Positions 31,935 to 40,837 of a stretch of DNA of 64,000 nt are shown here, piece after piece; position 1 is the stretch's first letter; each line of letters starts with the position of its first letter. The position numbers were made by a program, and so were the translations under genes. The notes under the pieces are model-generated. The model had not been told where the DNA came from and did no database searches. It was given only the letters and a program-made list of their open reading frames with translations. Origin of the DNA: Achromobacter sp. ASV32 (lineage in GTDB: Bacteria; Pseudomonadota; Gammaproteobacteria; Burkholderiales; Burkholderiaceae_B); assembly GCF_016428805.1 (NCBI RefSeq), contig NZ_JAELTJ010000005.1, forward strand, positions 45,040-109,039, in the 5' to 3' direction.

Positions 31935-32003
31935 GGGGTAGGGCGCCTCTGCGGCGTTGGGGGCAGGGTTGAGGAAAGCGAAGCCGGAAGCCCGTTTTAT
32001 ATT

Positions 32004-32021
32004 CCGATATTGGACTATCGG
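32004..32021. promoter_or_regulatory. Candidate MocR operator between benE-like gene and regulator
   Basis: CCGATA-TTGGAC-TATCGG is an 18-bp inverted repeat with perfect 6-bp arms in the divergent promoter region. It is immediately followed by GTCCC, which can also pair with the central GGAC. Position between two divergent genes, one encoding a regulator, suggests an operator; this is inference. Confidence 0.45.
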
Positions 32022-32147
32022 GTCCCTACACTTTTCTATCTGTTGCCAGACCACTTTTCAGGCACGAAGCATTGCCCGGGAGGGCCGACCACAGCTAGAA
32101 TGGCCGGCCGCAGGGCTGCATTCCGTCAGCGCCGGGCAGGCCCCATC

Positions 32148-33641
32148 ATGAGCAAGTCATTTGAACTGGAAACCCTGAAAATCCGCATGGGCGACGCGGA
32201 TTTCCGGCTGCTGGACCTGCATCAGCGCATCCAGCGCGCGCTGGGCGCGCTGATCCTGGACGGTGCGTTGGCCCCGGGGGTGAAGCTGCCGGCCACGCGC
32301 ACACTTGCGCAGTCGCTTGGGGTGGCCCGCGATACCGTCGAGAATGCCTACGTGCAGTTACACCGTGACGGCTTCATCGCGCGGCGCAAGGGCTCGGGCA
32401 GTTACGTGTCCGAGACGATCGGCGCCCAACTGCGCGGGGCCGTGCGGCGGCGCCTCAAGGCCCAGGCGGGCAAGACGGTGGCGGCAGAACCCGGCGCCGG
32501 CCTTGGCCGCCGCGGCCGCTCGATCTTCGACAGCGGCGGCGTGGCCGACCAGCAATCGATCCAGCCGTTCGCCACCGGCCTGCCCGAAACGCGGACCTTC
32601 CCGACGGACGTGTGGGAGCGCCTGCAACGCCAGGTGCTGAAGGACCACCGCGGCAACGTGTTGCTGCATGGCGACCCGCAAGGCGCCGAGCCGCTGCGCA
32701 AGGCCATCGCCACCTATCTGAACCTGGAGCGGGGCGCCAAGGTGTCGGCGCAGCAGATCGTGGTGCTGAGCAGCACGCGGCAGGCCTTGTTTCTATGCGC
32801 GCAACTGCTGGTGGATGCCGGGAAGCCGATCCTGCTGGAAAACCCCGGCTACTTCGGTGCCCGCAAGGCCTTCGAATTCGCCGAGGCCCGCATCGTGCCG
32901 ATCGGCGTGGACGCGCAAGGCATCCGCACCGACCTGCTGCGGGCTGACCGCAGCGGCGCGGCCTGCGTGTACGTGACGCCCTCGCACCAGTACCCCACGG
33001 GCGCGACCCTGTCGCTGGAACGCAGGCTGGACCTGACGCGCTGGGCTGGCGAGACAGGCAAGTGGATCATCGAGGACGACTACGACAGCGAGTTCCACTA
33101 CGACGGCCTGCCGACCGCATGCGTGCAGGGCCTGGACAAGCATGGCCGCACGATCTACCTGGGCACGTTCAGCAAGACGCTGTTTCCCGGCCTGCGCATG
33201 GGCTACATGGCGCTGCCGGACGAGCTGGTCGGCGCCTTCAGCCGCGCGCGCAGCATCATCGACGGACATACGCCGCAGATCCTGCAACTGACCCTGGCCC
33301 GTTTCATGGCGGACGGGCACTACAACTCGCACGTGCGGGCCATGCGCAAGCTGTACGCGGCGCGCCGCGAGGTCATGCTGGACGCCGTGGCCCGGCATCT
33401 GAAAGGGGTGGCGCTTGCGGTGCGGCCCGAAGGCGGATTGCAGATCCCGTGCCTGCTGGAGCCAGGCTGGTCCGAGGCGGAAACGATCCGCCGGGCGGCC
33501 GCGGCCGGGGTGGCGTTGCCGGGATTGAGCCGGCTGTACGCGGGGCCGCACAAGCGGGAGGGGTGGCTGTTGGGCTATGCGTCGCTGAGCGCGCATGAAA
33601 TCGAGACGGCGATGCGGCGCCTGGCTGGCGCCTTGCGCTAG
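32148..33641 (+). CDS. MocR/PdxR-family GntR-aminotransferase regulator
   Basis: A 497-residue chimeric regulator. Residues about 20-90 form a GntR winged helix (LHQRIQRALGALILDGAL, LPATRTLAQSLGVARDTVENAY). A linker follows, then a class I aminotransferase-like domain with IEDDYDSEFHYDG and the PLP lysine Lys343 in GTFSKTLFPGLRMGY. Such proteins use PLP as effector or cofactor; PdxR members control vitamin B6 genes, others control GABA, taurine or ectoine genes. Here it is divergent from benE-like and yggS, which makes a B6-linked role plausible. The start at 32148 gives a normal N-terminus; the frame is open upstream to 32010. Confidence 0.9.
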   Translation: MSKSFELETLKIRMGDADFRLLDLHQRIQRALGALILDGALAPGVKLPATRTLAQSLGVARDTVENAYVQLHRDGFIARRKGSGSYVSETIGAQLRGAVRRRLKAQAGKTVAAEPGAGLGRRGRSIFDSGGVADQQSIQPFATGLPETRTFPTDVWERLQRQVLKDHRGNVLLHGDPQGAEPLRKAIATYLNLERGAKVSAQQIVVLSSTRQALFLCAQLLVDAGKPILLENPGYFGARKAFEFAEARIVPIGVDAQGIRTDLLRADRSGAACVYVTPSHQYPTGATLSLERRLDLTRWAGETGKWIIEDDYDSEFHYDGLPTACVQGLDKHGRTIYLGTFSKTLFPGLRMGYMALPDELVGAFSRARSIIDGHTPQILQLTLARFMADGHYNSHVRAMRKLYAARREVMLDAVARHLKGVALAVRPEGGLQIPCLLEPGWSEAETIRRAAAAGVALPGLSRLYAGPHKREGWLLGYASLSAHEIETAMRRLAGALR

Positions 33642-33655
33642 GCGTAACGGAGCGG

Positions 33656-33979
33656 CTAGCCGCGGCGCTTGAGGAAGGCCCCAACGCCGCAGGCGATGGC
33701 GATGGCCAGCAGGGCGGCCGCGATGGTGAGCAGGAAGTCGGCTTCGCCGTGGTAGCCCCCGCCGGTGACGCCGCCGGCGACGCTGCCCATCCAGATCACC
33801 GCGGTGATGAGCGCGCCCGACAGGCCCAGCGCGGCGGCCAGGCACAGGGCGATGAACAGCGGCGAGCGCCGCAGGGGCGCCGGGCCGGCCGTCAAGCCGG
33901 CGCGGCCGCGGCGCGGTTGCATCACCATGTAGAACAGCGCGGCAACCACCGCGGCCAGCATCAGGATCTTGAAGATCAT
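33656..33979 (-). CDS. Small membrane protein of unknown function
   Basis: A 107-residue protein with three hydrophobic segments: residues about 3-18, 40-66 and 84-102. They are separated by a basic loop (QPRRGRAG) and a Gly/His segment (GGGYHGEAD), and the C-terminus is basic (KRRG). I do not recognise the family. It starts 15 nt after lysS on the same strand and is probably the last gene of the prfB-lysS transcription unit, so it may simply be carried along. Confidence 0.7.
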   Translation of the reverse strand: MIFKILMLAAVVAALFYMVMQPRRGRAGLTAGPAPLRRSPLFIALCLAAALGLSGALITAVIWMGSVAGGVTGGGYHGEADFLLTIAAALLAIAIACGVGAFLKRRG

Positions 33980-33994
33980 GATGCGGCGCGCGGC

Positions 33995-35518
33995 TTAGTC
34001 TTCACGGCGCAGGTGCGGGAAGAGGATGACGTCGCGGATGCTGGGGCTGTCGGTGAGCAGCATGACCAGGCGGTCGATGCCGATGCCGCAGCCGCCCGTG
34101 GGGGGCATGCCGTATTCCAGGGCGCGGATGTAGTCGGCGTCGTAGTACATGGCTTCTTCGTCGCCGGCGTCCTTGGCTTCGACCTGCGAGCGGAAGCGCT
34201 CGGCCTGGTCTTCGGGGTCGTTCAGCTCGGAAAAGCCGTTGGCGATTTCGCGGCCCGTCATGAACAGTTCGAAGCGCTCGGTGATGCCTTCGCGCGAGTT
34301 GGAGGCGCGCGCCAGCGGCGAGACTTCGACCGGGTAGTCGATGATGTAGGTCGGGTTCCAGAGCTTGGCTTCGGCGGTTTCCTCGAACAGCGCCAGTTGC
34401 AGCGCGCCCAGGCCGGCGCGCGACAGCACGGGGCCGTCGGCATCAGCGCCCAGCTTCTTGAGTTCGGCGCGAACGAAGGCTTGGTCGTCCAGCTGCGCCT
34501 GGGTGTAGCCCGGCGCGTACTTGAGGATGGCTTCGCAGATGGTCAGGCGGTCGAACGGCTTGGATAGATCCAGTTCGCGTTCCTGATAGGTCAGCACGGC
34601 GCTGCCGGTGGCCGAGATGGCGGCCTGGCGGATCAGTTCTTCGGTGAAGTCCATGAGCCAGCGGTAGTCCGTGAAGGCCGCGTAGAACTCCATCATCGTG
34701 AATTCCGGATTGTGGCGCGGGCTGACGCCTTCATTGCGGAAGTTGCGGTTGACTTCGAACACGCGCTCGAAGCCGCCGACGATGAGGCGCTTGAGGTAGA
34801 GCTCGGGCGCGATGCGCAGGAACATCTCCATGTCCAGCGCGTTGTGGTGCGTGACGAACGGCTTGGCCGCCGCGCCGCCCGGGATCGGGTGCAGCATGGG
34901 CGTTTCGACTTCCAGGAAGCCGGCGTTCAGCATGAACTGGCGGATGCTGCCCATGGCCTTGCTGCGCGCCTCGAAGGTGCGGCGCGTGGCGTCGGTCATG
35001 ATGAGGTCGACGTAGCGCTGGCGGTAGCGCAGTTCCTGGTCGGCCACGCCATGGAACTTGTCCGGCAGCGGGCGCAGCGACTTGGACAAGAGGCGCGCCG
35101 TGGCGGCGTGCACCGACAGTTCACCCTTGTTGGTCTTGAAGACCGACCCTTCGACGGCGATGATGTCGCCCATATCCCACTGCTTGAACGCGGCGTAGTT
35201 GTCTTCGCCCAGCGTACCGCGGTCCAGGTAGATCTGGATGCGGCCGGTGCTGTCCTGCAGGGTGGCGAAGCTGGCCTTGCCCATGACGCGCTTGAGCATC
35301 ATGCGGCCGGCGACCTTGACGGTGACGGCGGCGGCAGCCAGGGCTTCCTGTTCCTGGTCGTCGTACTTGTCGTGCAGGGCGGCGGCGTGGGCGTCGGGGA
35401 CGAAATCGTTGGGGTACGCGACCCCGGTTTCGCGCAGTTTGGCCAGCTTGGCGCGCCGTTCGGCGATCAAGCGGTTTTCATCCTGGGCGGGGGCCGGAGC
35501 GGTCGTGTGGTCGGTCAT
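33995..35518 (-). CDS. lysS: Lysyl-tRNA synthetase, class II
   Basis: A 507-residue enzyme charging tRNA-Lys. The N-terminal OB-fold anticodon domain contains [23 protein letters not shown]. Class II motif 1 is [21 protein letters not shown], motif 2 is [15 protein letters not shown] with [11 protein letters not shown], and motif 3 is [22 protein letters not shown] with LFPHLR. Length matches bacterial LysS (505 in E. coli). It lies 7 nt downstream of the SDR gene and shares its transcript with prfB. Confidence 0.98.
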   Translation of the reverse strand: MTDHTTAPAPAQDENRLIAERRAKLAKLRETGVAYPNDFVPDAHAAALHDKYDDQEQEALAAAAVTVKVAGRMMLKRVMGKASFATLQDSTGRIQIYLDRGTLGEDNYAAFKQWDMGDIIAVEGSVFKTNKGELSVHAATARLLSKSLRPLPDKFHGVADQELRYRQRYVDLIMTDATRRTFEARSKAMGSIRQFMLNAGFLEVETPMLHPIPGGAAAKPFVTHHNALDMEMFLRIAPELYLKRLIVGGFERVFEVNRNFRNEGVSPRHNPEFTMMEFYAAFTDYRWLMDFTEELIRQAAISATGSAVLTYQERELDLSKPFDRLTICEAILKYAPGYTQAQLDDQAFVRAELKKLGADADGPVLSRAGLGALQLALFEETAEAKLWNPTYIIDYPVEVSPLARASNSREGITERFELFMTGREIANGFSELNDPEDQAERFRSQVEAKDAGDEEAMYYDADYIRALEYGMPPTGGCGIGIDRLVMLLTDSPSIRDVILFPHLRRED

Positions 35519-35525
35519 GGTGGGA

Positions 35526-36281
35526 TCAGTCGTAATTGCGGATGTCGTCGATTTCGGTGGTGCCGAAATCGTCGCGGTCCAGGTAGGCGAGGATGCGGGA
35601 GGCCACGTTGGCGGGCGAGGACAGCTTGCCGGTGGCGTGGAAGTCCTGGAACTTGGCCAGCGCCGGGAAAGCGTCAGGGTCGCTGGCGCGGATGGCGGCC
35701 TGCATGTCGGTGTCGACGATGCCGGGGGCCAGTGCGACGATGCGCGTGCCGCCTTCGCCTTGTTCCTGCTTGACCACGCGCGAGTACATGTCGAGCGCGG
35801 CCTTGGTGGCGCAGTACACGCCCCAGCCGGCGTTGGGATTGCGGCCCGCGCCGGACGAGATGTTGAGCACGCGGCGGTCGGCCGGCAGGTCTTGGACGGC
35901 GGCCAGGAAGCGCGCGGTCAGCAGCATCACGGCGGAGACGTTCAGGTTGAAGGCGGCGGCGATGGCCGGGCCGTCGATCAGCGCGTCGGTGCCGGACACG
36001 GGGTGCACGGTGCCGGCGTTGTTGATCAGCAGGTAGCGGCGCGCATCGCGCGGCAGGGCGCCGCAGATGCGCTGCGCGGCCGCTTCGGCCGCCGCCAGGT
36101 CGGAGAGGTCCACGGACAGCTGTTCCAGCTGCGCGCCTTGCTCGCGGGCATAGGCCGCCAGCTCGGGGTCTTCGCGGCGCGCCAGGGTGATCAGGCGCGT
36201 GCCCGGCTTGGCCAGGCCGCGCGCCATGGCGGCGCCGATGCCGCGCGAGGCGCCGGTGAGAATTGCGATGGTGTCAGACAT
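35526..36281 (-). CDS. Short-chain dehydrogenase/reductase
   Basis: A 251-residue Rossmann-fold oxidoreductase. The cofactor motif TGASRGIG (9-16), NNAG (87-90), active-site Ser142/Ser143 region LNISSGAG and Tyr156-X3-Lys160 (YCATK) are present. Arg12 in the glycine motif and LARREDP after strand two suggest NADP(H) preference. The overall pattern resembles the sepiapterin reductase/benzil reductase branch of SDRs; the natural substrate cannot be stated. It lies between prfB (42 nt) and lysS (7 nt), which are adjacent in E. coli. Confidence 0.87.
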   Translation of the reverse strand: MSDTIAILTGASRGIGAAMARGLAKPGTRLITLARREDPELAAYAREQGAQLEQLSVDLSDLAAAEAAAQRICGALPRDARRYLLINNAGTVHPVSGTDALIDGPAIAAAFNLNVSAVMLLTARFLAAVQDLPADRRVLNISSGAGRNPNAGWGVYCATKAALDMYSRVVKQEQGEGGTRIVALAPGIVDTDMQAAIRASDPDAFPALAKFQDFHATGKLSSPANVASRILAYLDRDDFGTTEIDDIRNYD

Positions 36282-36323
36282 TCGTGGACTCTCTGGGTAC
36301 GGTGGGCGGAACTAGCGGGAAAC

Positions 36324-37428
36324 TCAGACGCCTTGCTTCAGGCTGGCCTGGATGAAGGGATCCAGGTCGCCGTCCAGCACTTTCTGCGTGTTGGAGATTT
36401 CGACGTTGGTGCGCAGGTCTTTGATGCGGCTCTGGTCCAGCACGTAGGAACGGATCTGGTGGCCCCAGCCCACATCGGTCTTGGAGTCTTCCAGCTTCTG
36501 CTGTTCGGCCATGCGGTTGCGCATTTCCAGCTCGTAGAGCTTGGATTTGAGCATCTGCATCGCTTCGGCGCGGTTGCGGTGCTGGGAGCGGTCGTTCTGG
36601 CACTGCACCACGATGCCGGTGGGGATGTGGGTCAGGCGCACGGCCGAGTCGGTCTTGTTGATGTGCTGGCCGCCCGCGCCGGAGGCGCGGTAGGTGTCCA
36701 CGCGCAGATCGGCGGGGTTCACTTCGACTTCGAAGGAATCGTCGACTTCGGGGTAGACGAACACGCTGGCAAACGACGTATGACGGCCGCCCGACGAGTC
36801 GAACGGGCTCTTGCGCACCAGGCGGTGCACGCCGGTTTCGGTGCGCAGGTAGCCAAAGGCGTATTCGCCTTCGATCTTGATCGTGGCGGACTTCAGGCCC
36901 GCGACTTCGCCTTCGGATTCTTCAAGGATCTCGGCCTTGAAGCCCTTGCGTTCGGCGTACTTGAGGTATTGGCGCAGCAACATCGAGGCCCAGTCCTGCG
37001 CTTCCGTGCCGCCCGCGCCCGCCTGGATGTCCAGGAAGCAGTTCAGGGGATCGGCCGGATTGGAGAACATGCGGCGGAATTCCAGGTTTTCCAGCTTTTG
37101 CTGGAAAGCGTCGGCGTCCGCTTCGATGGATTCGAGCGTGGCGTCGTCGTTGTCGGCGGCGGCCAGTTCGAACAGCTCGTTCGAGTCGGCCAGACCCGTG
37201 CCCAGACCGGTGAGCGTTTCCACCACGTCTTCCAGGGCTTTCTTTTCACGGCCCAGATCCTGGGCGTGCTTGGGGTCGTTCCAGACGGCCGGGTCTTCGA
37301 GTTCGGCGTTTACGACTTGCAGGCGTTCAGTCTTGGCATCGTAGTCAAAGATACCTCCGTAGAGCCTGTTCGCGCTCCGCGTAGTCGGCGAGGCGGGCTG
37401 CGAGCTGGTTCTGACGTTCGGCTTCCAT
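36324..37428 (-). CDS. prfB: Peptide chain release factor 2, with programmed +1 frameshift
   Basis: RF2 recognises UAA and UGA and triggers peptide release. The protein is made from two frames: an initial 24-codon ORF from ATG at 37428 and the main frame. They are joined at CTT-TGA-C, where the in-frame TGA (37347-37345) is bypassed by +1 slippage on CTT. An internal Shine-Dalgarno-like GGAGG precedes the site, just as in E. coli prfB. After the shift the protein is 367 residues (365 in E. coli). The stop-codon-reading SPF motif ([11 protein letters not shown]) and the catalytic GGQ ([13 protein letters not shown]) are visible. Low RF2 raises frameshifting, giving autoregulation. Confidence 0.96.
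37341..37362 (-). promoter_or_regulatory. Programmed +1 frameshift site of prfB
   Basis: On the minus strand the sequence reads CGGAGGTATCTTTGAC. GGAGG acts as an internal Shine-Dalgarno 3 nt before the CTT slip codon, the TGA is the RF2-decoded stop and the following C weakens termination. The core TATCTTTGAC is the same as in E. coli. Confidence 0.92.
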
Positions 37429-37693
37429 GATGATCCTGTCTGATGACTTTTGTGCGAAACCTGGCATTTTACCGTGGTTGAGGCCGTCCTGCGGGCTTGG
37501 CGGGCAAGATAGGGGACGGATTGCCAGGAAAAGGCCTCTAGGGGTTTGCGCGCAGGGGGGGATGTTGTTCAGTTTTTAGTCAACATCTGGATTCTAGGCT
37601 TGATGGCCGGCCCATATGTCCCTACCCAGGGGCGCGGGACCGCGCAAGCTGCCGGCGACCGGCCGGCCTGTCCCGTTAGAGGAGGAGACGTTG

Positions 37694-39004
37694 ATGGAAC
37701 ACACTATGGCCCCCGGGGTCTCGCCGGCGATCCCGGCAGCTGAGGAGGACCGGATCTACCGCAAGGTGGGGTGGCGGCTGGTGCCGCTGTTGGTGGTTTG
37801 CTATGTCGTGGCCTACCTGGACCGCGTCAATGTGGGCTTTGCCAAACTGCAGATGCTGCAGGAGCTTCAATTCAGCGAGACGGTCTACGGCCTGGGAGCA
37901 GGGATATTCTTCATCGGGTATTTCCTGTTCGAGATTCCCAGCAACATCATTCTCCATAAAGTCGGCGCGCGCGTGTGGATCGCGCGGATCATGATCACGT
38001 GGGGCATCATTTCAGCCTGCATGATGTTCGTGACCAGCGTGCACATGTTCTATTTCCTGCGCTTCCTGCTGGGCGCGGCCGAAGCCGGGTTCTTCCCGGG
38101 CATCATCCTTTACCTGACCTACTGGTATCCCGCTGCCCGCCGCGGCCGTATCACGACCTTCTTCATGACGGCCGTGCCGATGTCCGGGCTGATCGGCGGC
38201 CCGATCTCGGGCTGGATCATGAGCACCTTCCATGGCGACCATGGCCTGTCGGGCTGGCAATGGCTGTTCCTGCTGGAGGGCATTCCATCGGTGATCATCG
38301 GCGTGCTGGTGCTGATCTACCTGGATGACCGCATCAACAAGGCCAAGTGGCTGACCGCCAATGAAAAGGCGGTGCTGATCCGCAATATCGCGGCTGAGGA
38401 GCAGAACAAGGAAGACCCGCCCATCCGCGCCGCGCTGACGCGCCCGCGGGTGTGGGCGATGGCGCTGATCTACTTCTCGTTCGTGATGGGGCTGTACGGC
38501 GTGGGGTTCTGGATGCCGACGCTGATCAAGAGCACCGGCGTGCAAAGCACGCTGGTGATCGGTCTGTTGACCGCGGTGCCCAACCTGTTCGCGGTGATCG
38601 GCATGATCCTGATCGCGCGCAACTCCGACCGCAACCGCGAACGCCGCTGGCACGTGGCGATTCCGGCGCTGTTCGGCGCGTTGGGCCTGCTGTTCTCGGC
38701 CATCTGGAGCGGCAACACCGTGTTGGCGATCTTGGCGCTGACCGTGGCCAATATCGGCATCTGCACGGTGTTGCCGTTGTTCTGGAGCCTGCCGACCGCC
38801 TTGCTGGGCGGTACCGCCGCCGCGGCCGGGATCGCGCTGATCAACTCGGTGGGCAACCTGGCCGGGTTCGTCAGCCCCTACCTGGTGGGCTGGCTCAAGG
38901 ACATGACCGGCACCACCAACACGGGCCTGTACATGCTGTCTGCGTGCCTGGTGGTCGGCGCGCTGGTGGCGCTGGCGCAGCCGGCCAAACTGGTGAACAA
39001 ATAA
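37694..39004 (+). CDS. MFS transporter, anion:cation symporter family
   Basis: A 436-residue major facilitator with twelve predicted membrane segments. The N-terminal VGWRLVPLLVVCYVVAYLDRVNVGFAKLQM is characteristic of the ACS family (phthalate, 4-hydroxyphenylacetate, tartrate and glucarate permeases). GAAEAGFFPGIILYLTYWYP follows in the fourth/fifth segments. The start at 37694 is preceded by GGAGGAG; the frame is open 78 nt further up but without family similarity. It is a lone gene, opposite in direction to prfB and recJ on either side, and no catabolic genes adjoin to suggest a substrate. Confidence 0.9.
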   Translation: MEHTMAPGVSPAIPAAEEDRIYRKVGWRLVPLLVVCYVVAYLDRVNVGFAKLQMLQELQFSETVYGLGAGIFFIGYFLFEIPSNIILHKVGARVWIARIMITWGIISACMMFVTSVHMFYFLRFLLGAAEAGFFPGIILYLTYWYPAARRGRITTFFMTAVPMSGLIGGPISGWIMSTFHGDHGLSGWQWLFLLEGIPSVIIGVLVLIYLDDRINKAKWLTANEKAVLIRNIAAEEQNKEDPPIRAALTRPRVWAMALIYFSFVMGLYGVGFWMPTLIKSTGVQSTLVIGLLTAVPNLFAVIGMILIARNSDRNRERRWHVAIPALFGALGLLFSAIWSGNTVLAILALTVANIGICTVLPLFWSLPTALLGGTAAAAGIALINSVGNLAGFVSPYLVGWLKDMTGTTNTGLYMLSACLVVGALVALAQPAKLVNK

Positions 39005-39026
39005 CGCGGGTGGCGTGACGCGACAA

Positions 39027-39055
39027 GGGCGCTTCCCAGGGGAAGCGCCCCTGGT
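39027..39055 (+). terminator. Hairpin between the MFS gene and recJ
   Basis: GGGCGCTTCC (39027-39036) and GGAAGCGCCC (39041-39050) form a perfect 10-bp stem with a 4-base loop. The following sequence (CTGGTTGTTA) has only a weak T-tract. It lies between convergent genes. Confidence 0.6.
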
Positions 39056-39136
39056 TGTTAGGCAGGAGATCAGGATTTTTCCTGCTGGCCGCCCAGGGCA
39101 AGAAGGCCTCATTCGCGGCAGCAAGCGCGCGGGCCG

Positions 39137-40837
39137 TCAGCCCGCGTGTTCTATGACCAGTTGAACCGACACCATGCCGTTCCACACGTTCTGCTCCAGC
39201 CGGTAGGCCGCCTGGATGTGCTCGGGCAGCGATTGGTCGTGGCCGAACCAGATGGCGTCAAAGCGCTGGTGGCCGCGTTCGAGCGACAGCTTCAGATGCT
39301 TTTCGCCGACCAGGCGCTGGTTGCGCACCACGAATTCGTCCAGGAACAGCGGAGCGGCAAAGCCGGCGCCCCAGACCTGCTGTTGCAGCAGACCGGCCAC
39401 TTCGGCGTTGGCATAGCCCGATTCCAGCGAGCCGTCGGTTTCGATGACGGGCTCGAAGGTGTCGCGGCCGGTGAGTTCGCGCACGGCGGCGTCGAAGGCG
39501 GGGGCGAAGGCGGCAAAGTCGTCCTTGCCCAGCGTCAGGCCGGCCGCCATGGCGTGGCCGCCGAACTTGCGGATCAGATTGGGGTGGCGCTTGGACACGA
39601 GGTCGAGCGCATCGCGCAGGTGCACGTCGGGAATCGAGCGGCCGGAGCCGCGGATTTCGTCGTCGCCGGCGGGGGCGAAGGCCAGGGTGGGACGCCAGAA
39701 TTTTTCTTTCAGGCGCGAGGCCACCAGGCCGACCACGCCCTGGTGCCAGCCGGGGTCGAACACGCATACGGTGGCGCCGGCCGCGGCGTTGGGTTCTTCC
39801 ATGGCGGCCAGCGCCTGCTCGCGCATTTCGGCTTCGATGCTGCGGCGTTCGCGGTTGATGTTGTCGAGCTCGCGCGCCATTTCCAGCGCCTGCGCTTCGT
39901 CGTCGGTGGTCAGGCAGGCAATGCCCAGGCTCATGTCGGCCAGGCGGCCGGCGGCGTTGATGCGCGGACCGAGGGCAAAGCCCAGGTCAAAGCCATTGGC
40001 GGCGCGGGGCTCGCGGCCGGCCACGGCGAACAGCGCGCGCAGGCCCGGCTGCAGGCGGCCGCTGCGCATGCGTTGCAGGCCTTGCGTGACCAGCAGGCGG
40101 TTGTTGGCGTCCAGCTTGACCACGTCGGCCACGGTGCCCAGCGCAACCAGGTCGGACAGGGCGTCCAGGCGCGGGCCGCCGTCGGCCGCGTAGATGCCGC
40201 GGCGGCGCAGCTCGGCGCGTAGCGCCAGCATCATATAGAAGATGACGCCCACGCCGGCCAGGTTCTTGGACGGAAAGCCGCAGCCCGGCTGGTTCGGGTT
40301 GACGATGGCCAGGGCGTCGGGCAGCGTGTCGCCCGGCAAGTGGTGGTCGGTGATGACCACGCCGATGCCGGCGTCGTTGGCGGCGGCCACGCCGTCCACG
40401 CTGGCGATGCCGTTGTCCACCGTGATGATGATGTCGGGCTTGCCGCTGCGGTGGCGGCAGGCCAGCTCGACCACGGCGGGCGACAGGCCGTAGCCTGTCT
40501 CGAAGCGGTTGGGTACCAGGAAGTCGACGTCGGCGCCCATGGCGGACAGGGCGCGCAGGCCGACGGCGCAGGCGGTAGCGCCGTCGCAGTCGTAGTCGGC
40601 GACGATCAGGAGCTTTTTGCCGGCCTGGATGGCGTCGGCCAGCACGCCGGCGGCATGCGCCGAATGGGTCAGGCCGGCCGGGGGCAGCAGCGACGGCCAG
40701 GCCAGCTTGGTCTGGTCGGGGTGGGTGACGCCGCGGGCGGCCCACAGGCGCGCCAGCAGGGGGTGGATGCCCGAGGCTTCCAGGGCGTGGCAGGCAGACA
40801 GGTCGGCCCGGCGGATGGTTAAGCGGGGTGAGACCAC
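39137..40837 (-). CDS. recJ: Single-stranded-DNA-specific exonuclease RecJ
   Basis: A 566-residue 5'-3' single-strand exonuclease of recombination and mismatch repair (E. coli RecJ, 577). DHH-superfamily motifs are LIVADYDCDGATA (motif I), DIIITVDNGIA, GVVITDHHLPGD (the DHH), and INAAGRLADMSLG. The C-terminal DHHA1 and OB-like regions (GHAMAAGLTLGKDDF) follow. No ATG suits; GTG at 40837 (VVSPRLTIRRADLS) gives the expected start and overlaps the preceding gene by 19 nt. The much longer open frame upstream overlaps that gene and is not used. Confidence 0.93.
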   Translation of the reverse strand: MVSPRLTIRRADLSACHALEASGIHPLLARLWAARGVTHPDQTKLAWPSLLPPAGLTHSAHAAGVLADAIQAGKKLLIVADYDCDGATACAVGLRALSAMGADVDFLVPNRFETGYGLSPAVVELACRHRSGKPDIIITVDNGIASVDGVAAANDAGIGVVITDHHLPGDTLPDALAIVNPNQPGCGFPSKNLAGVGVIFYMMLALRAELRRRGIYAADGGPRLDALSDLVALGTVADVVKLDANNRLLVTQGLQRMRSGRLQPGLRALFAVAGREPRAANGFDLGFALGPRINAAGRLADMSLGIACLTTDDEAQALEMARELDNINRERRSIEAEMREQALAAMEEPNAAAGATVCVFDPGWHQGVVGLVASRLKEKFWRPTLAFAPAGDDEIRGSGRSIPDVHLRDALDLVSKRHPNLIRKFGGHAMAAGLTLGKDDFAAFAPAFDAAVRELTGRDTFEPVIETDGSLESGYANAEVAGLLQQQVWGAGFAAPLFLDEFVVRNQRLVGEKHLKLSLERGHQRFDAIWFGHDQSLPEHIQAAYRLEQNVWNGMVSVQLVIEHAG

